Source: Otariodibacter sp. (GTDB lineage Bacteria > Pseudomonadota > Gammaproteobacteria > Enterobacterales > Pasteurellaceae). Taken from it: a stretch of 42,347 bases of DNA. The DNA lies in the NCBI RefSeq assembly GCF_029256985.1, contig NZ_JARIDQ010000087.1, positions 1 through 42,347 of the forward strand. Direction: 5' to 3'. The notes beneath the pieces were generated by a model, which ran no database searches, was not told where the DNA came from, and saw only the letters and a program-made list of their open reading frames with translations. Made by a program: the position numbers and the translations under genes. Below are positions 35,677 through 42,347 of this stretch, piece after piece; position 1 is the stretch's first letter, and the number at the start of each line of letters is the position of its first letter.

Positions 35677-36144
35677 CTAAATTAATATACCACAGCACTG
35701 CTTAAATTTCTTTCCAGAACCACAAAAACAAAGTTGTTTTTTGGGAATGGTGACGTTTGGATCTACAAAGAACCAACAATCATTAATCTTTACAAAAAGT
35801 GATAATTCATGATGTATATCTTGCCCATTGTCAGTTTTAAATAACGCCTTAAATTCAACGGTAGCATGATTTTTACTAAATTTAGGATTATGTTGAACAA
35901 TTTCCAATCCTTTCCATTGAGTTGTTTTGCTCCATTTCATCATCATTTTCCTATCAAGAGATAACTGCTGATTTGGTACTGTTGTTGCCACGATATAATC
36001 AATATTTAATTGCGTATAAGCCGTATAGCGAGAACGCATTAATTGTTCTGCTGTAGTTGGGTGTAGTTTCCTTAAATGAAATGGTTCACAGCAATCTGAA
36101 TATAACTTACCTGATTGACAAGGGCATAGAAGGGTATCTTTCAT
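35677..36144 (-). CDS. ychJ: SEC-C motif protein YchJ (UPF0225)
   Basis: 155 residues. Two SEC-C zinc motifs: CPCQSGKLYSDCC (7-19) at the N-terminus and CFCGSGKKFKQCC (about 139-151) at the C-terminus, the second like that of SecA. Between them a conserved YchJ core, TAEQLMRSRYTAYTQLNIDYI (split, about 31-51) and VEFKALFKT. The function of YchJ is not established. It follows the yidC terminator? no: yidC lies upstream on the same strand and a terminator separates them, so ychJ probably has its own promoter. Confidence 0.92.
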   Translation of the reverse strand: MKDTLLCPCQSGKLYSDCCEPFHLRKLHPTTAEQLMRSRYTAYTQLNIDYIVATTVPNQQLSLDRKMMMKWSKTTQWKGLEIVQHNPKFSKNHATVEFKALFKTDNGQDIHHELSLFVKINDCWFFVDPNVTIPKKQLCFCGSGKKFKQCCGILI

Positions 36145-36170
36145 AATTTAACCATCAAAATAATATATAA

Positions 36171-36199
36171 AAAAGCCTGCGTGAATAACGCAGGCTTTT
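36171..36199 (-). terminator. Terminator after yidC
   Basis: Twelve-base stem AAAAGCCTGCGT / ACGCAGGCTTTT, loop GAATA; minus-strand tail TTTTTTATA. Confidence 0.93.
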
Positions 36200-36214
36200 G
36201 CTATCGAATAACGT

Positions 36215-37864
36215 TTATTTTTTCACTCGTGAATGTAAGCCTTTCTTCTCTAAACCACGATAAATCAACCATTGTTGCGTAATTGTGATTAAGTTAGAAG
36301 TTAACCAGTAAAGTACTAATCCTGATGGGAACCAAAGGAAGAATATAGTGAAAACGACTGGCATAAATGTCATCACTTTTTGTTGTGTTGGATCCGCAAC
36401 TGGTGTTGGTGACATTTTTTGTAGTAAAAACATTGATGCTCCCATTAACACCGGCAAAATGTAGTATGGGTCTTGAGCTGATAAATCTTGAATCCAACCA
36501 AAGAATGGTGCATGACGTAACTCAACGGCTTCCATAAATGTCCAATATAATGCGATGAAGATTGGCATTTGTAGAACAATTGGTAAACATCCACCCATTG
36601 GATTTACTTTCTCTTCTTTATACAACTTCATCATTTCTTGGCTCATACGTTGGCGATCATCCCCAAAACGCTCACGCATTTCTTGGATACGAGGTTGCAA
36701 CATACGCATTTTAGCCATTGATGTATATTGTGCTTTTGTTAATGGATATAAAATAGACTTAACAATAATTGTTACACAAATAATTGCTAATCCCCAGTTT
36801 ACAACTAATTTTTGAATATGAGTAAGTAACCAGAATAATGGTTTAGCAATAAACCAGGCCCATCCATAATCGACGGTTAAATCAAAATTATTTGCCGCTT
36901 GCCCCATTGCAACCTGATCTTTAGGGCCGGTCCATAGGCTACTTGTAATAGTGATTTCACTATTTGGTGCAATTTGAGTTAAAGGGCCACGATAACCTAT
37001 AGTACCAGCTCCGTTAGCTGTACGAGTGTAAAGACTATTATCTTGATCTTGATCAGGAATCCATGCAGAAACGAAATAGTGTTGTAAAATAGCAATCCAA
37101 CCCGCTTTTGTATCAATGGATAAATTGCTTTTTTGCATCTCATCAAAGCTATATTTTTTATAATTAACTTCAGCAGATGAATAAGCACCACCAGTATAAG
37201 TTGGCATTGCAAAATTACCAGAATTTTCGGTTAATGTGTGCTTGATTTGACCGTATGGCTGAACTTCTAATGTTTCCGCAGTTGTATTATTGATAGTATA
37301 ATCTACCGCAATATCGTAACTACCACGTTTTAATGTAAATGTTTTGGTATAAGTTACGCCATCTTTTTCGAAAACCAATGGAACAGAAAGCTCATCTTGC
37401 CCATCAGCTAATTTGAAACTATCTCTAGATACTGTATATTCAGCACGACCTGTTGGGGTATCAATTCCATTTTTACCAACTAAGCCACTTTGTGCAATAT
37501 ATTGGATTTGTCCGTTATTTTCTAATAATTCAAAAGGTGTATTTGAGTTAAGTTCAGCATTAAATTTAAGTAAGTCAGACTCAACAACATCCCCACCTAA
37601 GGTATCAATAGTCAAACGTAACACATCACTTTCAACGGTGATTGTCTTACCGCTAGATGTGGTTTGTTGGTTAATGCCTGATATTGCATTATTCGATGAA
37701 GTAGGAAGATCTGTTCCCTGTGTGGATGTTTGCTGTACTTGCTCTTGTGCTTGCATTTGTTTTTGCGCTTGAATTTCAGGATCAAAATCCTGCTTCCATT
37801 GCGTAAAAATCAAAAATGAAACAAGGAGTAAGCCCATAAGCAATAAACTACGGTTTGAATTCAT
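36215..37864 (-). CDS. yidC: Membrane protein insertase YidC
   Basis: Inserts and folds inner-membrane proteins, alone or with SecYEG. 549 residues (E. coli 548). N-terminal TM1 (about 6-20), a Gln-rich linker, a large periplasmic beta-sandwich domain (about 60-345), and five C-terminal helices with [21 protein letters not shown] (split), [44 protein letters not shown] (cytoplasmic coiled coil, split, about 385-430) and [22 protein letters not shown] (split). Basic C-terminal tail (LHSRVKK). ATG 37864 with AGAGAA. The common neighbours rnpA, yidD and mnmE are not adjacent. Confidence 0.97.
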   Translation of the reverse strand: MNSNRSLLLMGLLLVSFLIFTQWKQDFDPEIQAQKQMQAQEQVQQTSTQGTDLPTSSNNAISGINQQTTSSGKTITVESDVLRLTIDTLGGDVVESDLLKFNAELNSNTPFELLENNGQIQYIAQSGLVGKNGIDTPTGRAEYTVSRDSFKLADGQDELSVPLVFEKDGVTYTKTFTLKRGSYDIAVDYTINNTTAETLEVQPYGQIKHTLTENSGNFAMPTYTGGAYSSAEVNYKKYSFDEMQKSNLSIDTKAGWIAILQHYFVSAWIPDQDQDNSLYTRTANGAGTIGYRGPLTQIAPNSEITITSSLWTGPKDQVAMGQAANNFDLTVDYGWAWFIAKPLFWLLTHIQKLVVNWGLAIICVTIIVKSILYPLTKAQYTSMAKMRMLQPRIQEMRERFGDDRQRMSQEMMKLYKEEKVNPMGGCLPIVLQMPIFIALYWTFMEAVELRHAPFFGWIQDLSAQDPYYILPVLMGASMFLLQKMSPTPVADPTQQKVMTFMPVVFTIFFLWFPSGLVLYWLTSNLITITQQWLIYRGLEKKGLHSRVKK

Positions 37865-38677
37865 TTTACATTCTCTGTGGTTAAGTTAAATTGGGAAGCC
37901 CCAATATATAGAAAAGAGCATATTCTAATATAGGTTACTCAACGATCCAAACGACTTTTTCATATAAATCACCATTCTAATGAAAAGTAGAGCAGATAGA
38001 GGATGATTTATTTATTGTAATAACTATAAATATTAGTTTTCGAATTGTTTAAAAATTCAAAATTTTCAGATATCTTAATTACCTCTTGCTGAATGTTGAA
38101 AAATTGTAGTAGCGATAGTTTTAAATACTAAGTTAGCTGAATAGTCTAGGTTTTGTTTCATGGAAAGGTAACTAGGCAAATTAAATATTGTTACTATTTT
38201 TAGCTATCACAATGATATGCATAAAATAATTTATATAATTAATGTGATAGAATTATTGAATATGAAGAGTCCAATTCTCTAAATACATAATGAAGAAAGA
38301 CAATGTATTTTTAACAAATGATGCAGTACTTAAATAAGTTTAGTTAGTGATTTTTATCCACTAGATAAGTGAGTTTTACCTTTCTATTTTCCCTTTTAAA
38401 TGCCATAATATCCCGATTTTTTATCGAAAATAGCAATACTAAAATTTTGCAAAAAATAGATAAGAAATGACCGCTTGGAGTAAACAAGAACAAGCACGAA
38501 TTTTCGTTACGCTGTTAATTTTCGGACATAAGACGTAATTCAATGCAAGGCAAAACTCTTTCTTTTTCATAAAGATAAATGGACAGTCGTGAGATTGACG
38601 TCATGCGAATTGAAGCAAAAAATAGAATAGAGAAGAGGATTGCAAAAAACTAACACAAAAAATAATGAGAAAACACA
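37865..38677. other. Long intergenic region between yidC and rne, with probable rne leader
   Basis: 813 bases without a convincing gene. The yidC promoter should lie at the left. Inverted repeat CTATCACA (38204-38211) / TGTGATAG (38243-38250), and AAATACAT (38281-38288) / ATGTATTT (38303-38310) followed by TT, are the clearest structures. The last 200 bases are richer in G+C, hold a USS and small hairpins such as ACGA-ATTT-TCGT near 38492, and TGACGTCA near 38597. rne genes of enteric bacteria carry a leader of over 300 bases through which RNase E limits its own mRNA; this region is placed and sized to do the same. Confidence 0.5.
38470..38477 (-). repeat. Uptake signal sequence upstream of rne
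   Basis: ACCGCTTG with AAAATTTTGCAAAAAA to its left; outer core base differs (G for T). Full extended layout. Confidence 0.85.
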
Positions 38678-41620
38678 ATGAAAAGAATGTTAATTAATGC
38701 AACTCAGAAAGAAGAATTACGAGTTGCACTTGTTGATGGGCAGCGCCTATTCGACTTAGATATTGAAAGCCCTGGACATGAACAGAAAAAGGCAAATATT
38801 TACAAAGGAAAAATTACACGTGTCGAACCAAGCTTAGAAGCTGCATTTGTTGACTACGGTGCAGAACGTCACGGATTCTTACCTTTAAAAGAAATTTCTC
38901 GAGAATATTTCCCTGAGGGATATGTTTTCCAAGGACGTCCAAGTATTAAAGATATTATCCAAGAAGGACAAGAAGTTATTGTTCAAGTGGGTAAAGAAGA
39001 ACGAGGAAATAAAGGTGCTGCATTAACGACTTTTATTTCTTTGGCTGGTAGTTATTTAGTTTTAATGCCAAATAATCCACGAGCTGGCGGTATTTCAAGA
39101 AGAATTGAAGGCGATGAGCGTTTAGAGTTAAAAGAAGCTTTAGATGCATTAACTGTACCTGACAATGTTGGTTTGATTGTTCGTACTGCTGGGGTTGGTA
39201 AATCTCCAGAAGAATTACAGTGGGATTTAACCGTTTTACTACACCATTGGGAAGCTATTAAAAAAGCGGCAGAATCTCGCCCTGCACCATTCCTAATTCA
39301 TCAAGAAAGCGATGTAATTGTCCGTGCTATTCGTGACTATCTCCGCCGTGATATTGGTGAAATTCTTATTGATAATAAAAAGATTTTTGATAAAGCACGC
39401 AATCATATTCGCTTAGTTCGTCCTGACTTTATTAATCGAGTACGTTTGTATGACGGTGAAGTGCCATTGTTTAGTCATTACCAAATTGAATCTCAAATTG
39501 AATCTGCATTTCAACGTGAGGTTCGTCTACCATCAGGTGGTTCAATTGTTATTGATGTTACAGAAGCACTTACTGCAATTGATATTAACTCATCAAAATC
39601 TACTCGTGGTGGAGATATTGAAGAAACAGCACTTAATACTAATTTAGAAGCAGCTGATGAAATTGCTCGCCAATTACGTTTACGTGATTTAGGTGGATTA
39701 ATCGTCATTGACTTTATTGATATGACCCCTGTTCGTCATCAACGTGAAGTTGAAAATCGAATGAGAGAAGCAACTCGTCAAGATAGAGCGCGTATTCAAT
39801 TTGGGCGTATTTCACGTTTTGGATTGCTTGAAATGTCTCGCCAACGCTTAAGTCCTTCATTAAGTGAAGCATCATCACATGTTTGCCCTCGTTGTCAAGG
39901 TACAGGGAAAATCCGTGATAATGATTCGATTGCACTCTCTATTTTACGTCTTCTTGAAGAAGAGGCGATTAAAGAAAATAGTGCTCAAGTTCATACGGTT
40001 GTTCCAGTTGAGATCGCTTCATATCTATTGAATGAAAAACGTAAAGCAATTAGTGATATTGAAAGACGTCATAACGTTCAAGTAGTTGTTGTACCAACAG
40101 AAGGCATGCATACTCCACATTTTAATGTGTATCGTTTACGTGACAATGAGGTTCAACCAATTTTAAGCTATAACTTAGCTAAACGTTATCAAGCACAAGA
40201 AGAAGAACATACACTAACTTGTGGGCATGCGAATGAAACTTTGGTTACACGTAATGAGCCTGTAATTACTGTTGAGTCTGTGTTACAAAGTACAGAATTA
40301 AACTTACAGCCAGCGCCAATGCCTGTAACACCAGCTAAACCTTCATTATTTAGTATTTTATGGAAAAAACTCAAAGGACTATTTGAGAAGGAAGAAGAGA
40401 AAGCACCGGTTAAGAAAACTCGCTCTAAATCAAAATCTCAACGTGATCGTCGACAACATCAACGTAGAGAGAGACCAAATCGTTCAGAAAAACAAGAACG
40501 CAAAGCAACTCCAACAACACAAGAAACAAAAGTTGTTCAACAAACTGAACAAAAGAAACGTAAAGAGGCTGTTGACGAAGTCGTACAAGTTTCTAAAGCA
40601 CCAGTAGAGAAAAAACAACGAGAAGCGGCTAAGATTGCAGAGCGTCGTCAGCGTCGAGAACTTCGCAAGAAAGTACGTGTTGAATCTTCAGGAGAACAAA
40701 CGATTGAGCAAAAAGTAGTTCCATCTACTGTTGAGAATCAAATAGAAGCATTAAAACCATCTTCATTAGAGAAACAAAATGTGTCAACAATAAAAGAAGA
40801 AGTTGTTTTAGCTGAAAATGATGTAACTCCAGATAATGTAGATAATATTAGCGAAGAGAAAAACGAAAATCGTGAAAACTCTCGTCGTCGCTTACCACGT
40901 CATCTTCGTGCAGGTAACCAACGTCGTAGAGAGCGTAAAGATATTGTAAAATCACCGATGCCTCTAACTTCAGCAGTTGCATCTCCTGAGCTTGCAAGCG
41001 GTAAGATTTGGATTCAATTTGACGAAAAGCCAACAAAGTCTGAGGAAAAAGCAAGTTTCTTATCTGTTGATGAGATTTTACAACAACAAAAAGATGATGA
41101 ATCTTTTGTAACGACAAAGGATGAATCTTCTTTGGTTATGCCATTTGGTTCTGTTGTTGTTCAAGAAACGGAAAGAGATCTAGTAAAAGAAAAACATTCA
41201 AGTAAATCTATAGTAGATCAAGAACAGAAACAAGCTACTAAAGTTGAATCGGATCAAGAAGAAATCATTACTTCTACTCAACCTTTTGGTTATGTAATAA
41301 CGCAACATTCTGATCGTGATTTAGTAAAAGAAAAATATGGTAAGTATTCAGATTTATATACAGAAAATAATGAAGAAATGGAGAGTAGTAAGGTTAGTAC
41401 TTATCGAAGTGAGTATAAATTTGATGGAGTATTAGGCACATTTTCTCGAGTAAAACATATTTCTGTAAAAATGAGTCAAGCTAAGTCAGTAGATGAAAAT
41501 AGTGAACCCTTCCCTATTGTACAATGGCAAAATTCTAAGTATTATTTCCACGGTAAAGGATCTGGTGGACATAGTAGTGCGGTAAGCCATGTTTATTCTG
41601 ATGCTAGAGTCGCAAGTTAA
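38678..41620 (+). CDS. rne: Ribonuclease E
   Basis: Essential endoribonuclease and degradosome scaffold for mRNA decay and rRNA/tRNA processing. 980 residues (E. coli 1,061). Starts [18 protein letters not shown] as in E. coli. S1 RNA-binding domain about 37-120, DNase I-like catalytic core with metal-binding D302 (AIDIN) and D345 (VIDFIDM), and the zinc-link C403PRC406 joining dimers. From about residue 550 the chain is an unstructured, Arg/Lys- and Glu/Gln-rich scaffold with RNA-binding clusters (about 580-680, 735-760). Near the end a segment occurs twice (P822 and P869: PFGxVxxQxxxRDLVKEK). The tail [20 protein letters not shown] is a candidate PNPase contact. Confidence 0.97.
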   Translation: MKRMLINATQKEELRVALVDGQRLFDLDIESPGHEQKKANIYKGKITRVEPSLEAAFVDYGAERHGFLPLKEISREYFPEGYVFQGRPSIKDIIQEGQEVIVQVGKEERGNKGAALTTFISLAGSYLVLMPNNPRAGGISRRIEGDERLELKEALDALTVPDNVGLIVRTAGVGKSPEELQWDLTVLLHHWEAIKKAAESRPAPFLIHQESDVIVRAIRDYLRRDIGEILIDNKKIFDKARNHIRLVRPDFINRVRLYDGEVPLFSHYQIESQIESAFQREVRLPSGGSIVIDVTEALTAIDINSSKSTRGGDIEETALNTNLEAADEIARQLRLRDLGGLIVIDFIDMTPVRHQREVENRMREATRQDRARIQFGRISRFGLLEMSRQRLSPSLSEASSHVCPRCQGTGKIRDNDSIALSILRLLEEEAIKENSAQVHTVVPVEIASYLLNEKRKAISDIERRHNVQVVVVPTEGMHTPHFNVYRLRDNEVQPILSYNLAKRYQAQEEEHTLTCGHANETLVTRNEPVITVESVLQSTELNLQPAPMPVTPAKPSLFSILWKKLKGLFEKEEEKAPVKKTRSKSKSQRDRRQHQRRERPNRSEKQERKATPTTQETKVVQQTEQKKRKEAVDEVVQVSKAPVEKKQREAAKIAERRQRRELRKKVRVESSGEQTIEQKVVPSTVENQIEALKPSSLEKQNVSTIKEEVVLAENDVTPDNVDNISEEKNENRENSRRRLPRHLRAGNQRRRERKDIVKSPMPLTSAVASPELASGKIWIQFDEKPTKSEEKASFLSVDEILQQQKDDESFVTTKDESSLVMPFGSVVVQETERDLVKEKHSSKSIVDQEQKQATKVESDQEEIITSTQPFGYVITQHSDRDLVKEKYGKYSDLYTENNEEMESSKVSTYRSEYKFDGVLGTFSRVKHISVKMSQAKSVDENSEPFPIVQWQNSKYYFHGKGSGGHSSAVSHVYSDARVAS
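40995..41002 (+). repeat. Uptake signal sequence inside rne
   Basis: CAAGCGGT (preceded by G) followed by AAGATTTGGATTCAATTTG; the extended part is only partly conserved. It lies in the fast-evolving scaffold region. Confidence 0.65.
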
Positions 41621-41731
41621 TCATATTTATTACTTGCTCTATTGTAGTATGATTTTATTGAACTTTATCATCATATTATTTACCAAGTGGGAATTACCCC
41701 GATTATTTAAAGAAAGATTTAAGGAAGCTTT

Positions 41732-42347
41732 ATGAAAAAATCACTATTAACTTTGTTAGTGTTAGGTACATCACTTACTTTAGCAGCTTGTGATCAAGCT
41801 AAAGAGACTGCGGCAGATGTAAAAGATGCAGCAGCAGCAACTGTTGAAGAAGCAAAAGCAGTTGCTACAGATGCTAAAGATGCAGTGGCAGATAAAATGA
41901 CAGACGCAAAAGAAGCAGTAGTAGATGCTAAAAATGCAGTTGCTGACAAAGCATCAGAAATGAAAGATGCAGCAGCTGATAAAGCTGGAGATGCTAAAAA
42001 AGCTATAATCGATGCTAAAGATACAGTGGTTAATAAAGCATCAGAAATGAAAGATGTAGCAGCTAATAAAGCTGAAGATGCCAAAAAAGCGATGACAGAT
42101 GCTAAAGATGCAGTGGTTAATAAAGCATCAGAAATAAAAGATGCAGCAGCTAATAAAGCTGAAGATGCTAAAAAAGCGATGACAGATGCTAAAGATGCAG
42201 CAGCTAATAAAGCTGAAGATGCTAAAAAAGCAATGACAGATGCTAAAGATGCAGCAGCTAATAAAGCTGAAGATGCTAAAAAAGCAATGACAGATGCTAA
42301 AGATGCAGCAGCTAATAAAGCTGAAGATGCTAAAAAAGCAATGACAG
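41732..42347 (+). CDS. Lipoprotein with 18-residue amphipathic repeats (3' end outside window)
   Basis: ATG 41732 behind AAGGAAG; 205 codons visible, no stop. Signal peptide MKKSLLTLLVLGTSLT, lipobox LAAC with lipidated C20; Asp at +2 would keep it in the inner membrane under the E. coli Lol rule. The mature part is Ala/Lys/Asp/Glu only in large measure, lacks aromatics and Pro, and repeats an 11-residue-like amphipathic helix pattern (AKDAVADK..., KKAMTDAKDAAANKAED), similar in texture to group 3 LEA and apolipoprotein-like proteins. From 42179 it is an exact 54-bp tandem array. Function unknown; a structural or stress-protective envelope filament is inference. Confidence 0.85.
   Translation, partial: MKKSLLTLLVLGTSLTLAACDQAKETAADVKDAAAATVEEAKAVATDAKDAVADKMTDAKEAVVDAKNAVADKASEMKDAAADKAGDAKKAIIDAKDTVVNKASEMKDVAANKAEDAKKAMTDAKDAVVNKASEIKDAAANKAEDAKKAMTDAKDAAANKAEDAKKAMTDAKDAAANKAEDAKKAMTDAKDAAANKAEDAKKAMT
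42179..42347 (+). repeat. 54-bp tandem array in the lipoprotein gene
   Basis: Units start at 42179, 42233 and 42287, with a fourth beginning at 42341 and cut by the window end. Each codes MTDAKDAAANKAEDAKKA and I see no base difference between units. Older, diverged copies precede (from 41840), suggesting repeated local duplication. Confidence 0.95.

Noticed and set aside
38204..38250. Small RNA gene in the yidC-rne gap bounded by TGTGATAG inverted repeats.
   Set aside because: The halves are too far apart for a CRP site, there is no promoter-terminator pair that fits, and the 38281-38310 hairpin is a weak terminator.
41794..42084. Open frame on the minus strand across the lipoprotein repeats (Ala/Ser-rich).
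   Set aside because: It is the complement of the repeat-coding strand, has no ribosome site, and the plus frame has a signal peptide, lipobox and SD.
1..42347. CRISPR array, prophage, insertion sequence, tRNA or rRNA genes.
   Set aside because: I saw no spaced direct repeats, transposase or integrase-like proteins, att-like duplications or RNA gene signatures. The tandem repeats found are all inside coding frames.

Overview
The window is chromosomal DNA of a gammaproteobacterium of the family Pasteurellaceae. Three things point there: gene content and order (comNOPQ-recC, napFDAGHBC, ompA-matP-lonH-fabA), AT-rich composition, and more than a dozen copies of an uptake signal sequence (USS) with core ACAAGCGGT. 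That core, often followed about 20-30 bases later by a TTTGCAAA-like block, is the 'Apl-type' USS known from Actinobacillus pleuropneumoniae, Mannheimia and relatives, not the Haemophilus influenzae type (AAGTGCGGT). I do not name a species.

Layout. 1-1250 (-): 5' part of a YdiJ-type FAD/Fe-S D-2-hydroxyacid dehydrogenase, cut by the window edge. 1.8-5.9 kb: ompA, matP, lonH (ycbZ) and fabA, the same neighbourhood as in E. coli. 6.0-14.6 kb: the competence minor-pseudopilin operon comNOPQ behind a clear CRP-S (Sxy-dependent) site, then recC and ptrA (pitrilysin); recB and recD do not follow. 14.9-18.8 kb: an orphan polyamine-binding protein (potD), ubiD, and the zinc-binding protein znuA with a His/Asp-rich loop. 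19.1-25.3 kb (-): the complete periplasmic nitrate reductase operon napFDAGHBC with a perfect FNR box upstream. 25.4-26.7 kb: zinc-independent type ribosomal proteins L36 and L31, then rpe. 26.8-31.1 kb (-): cysE, gpsA, secB, yibN, tig. 31.2-34.6 kb (-): a YeiH-type permease, a small outer-membrane barrel, ubiJ and ubiE. 34.6-36.1 kb: hemG, mscL (+) and ychJ (-). 36.2-37.9 kb (-): yidC. An 813-base gap that should hold the rne leader precedes rne (38.7-41.6 kb), and the window ends inside a lipoprotein gene made of 18-residue repeats.

Two themes connect genes. Natural transformation: USS copies in and between genes, the CRP-S-controlled pseudopilins, and recC just behind them. Anaerobic respiration and envelope: nap, quinone synthesis (ubiD, ubiE, ubiJ), menaquinone-type HemG, OmpA, YidC, SecB and Tig. 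Several USS copies form stems of intrinsic terminators.

Most of the window is housekeeping or known accessory biology; I found no wholly unknown multi-gene system. The least ordinary items are in-frame tandem repeats in recC, a growing repeat array in the terminal lipoprotein, Ala rather than Gly before the presumed processing site of all four pseudopilins, and a possible 5'-end stabilising hairpin on the ompA mRNA.
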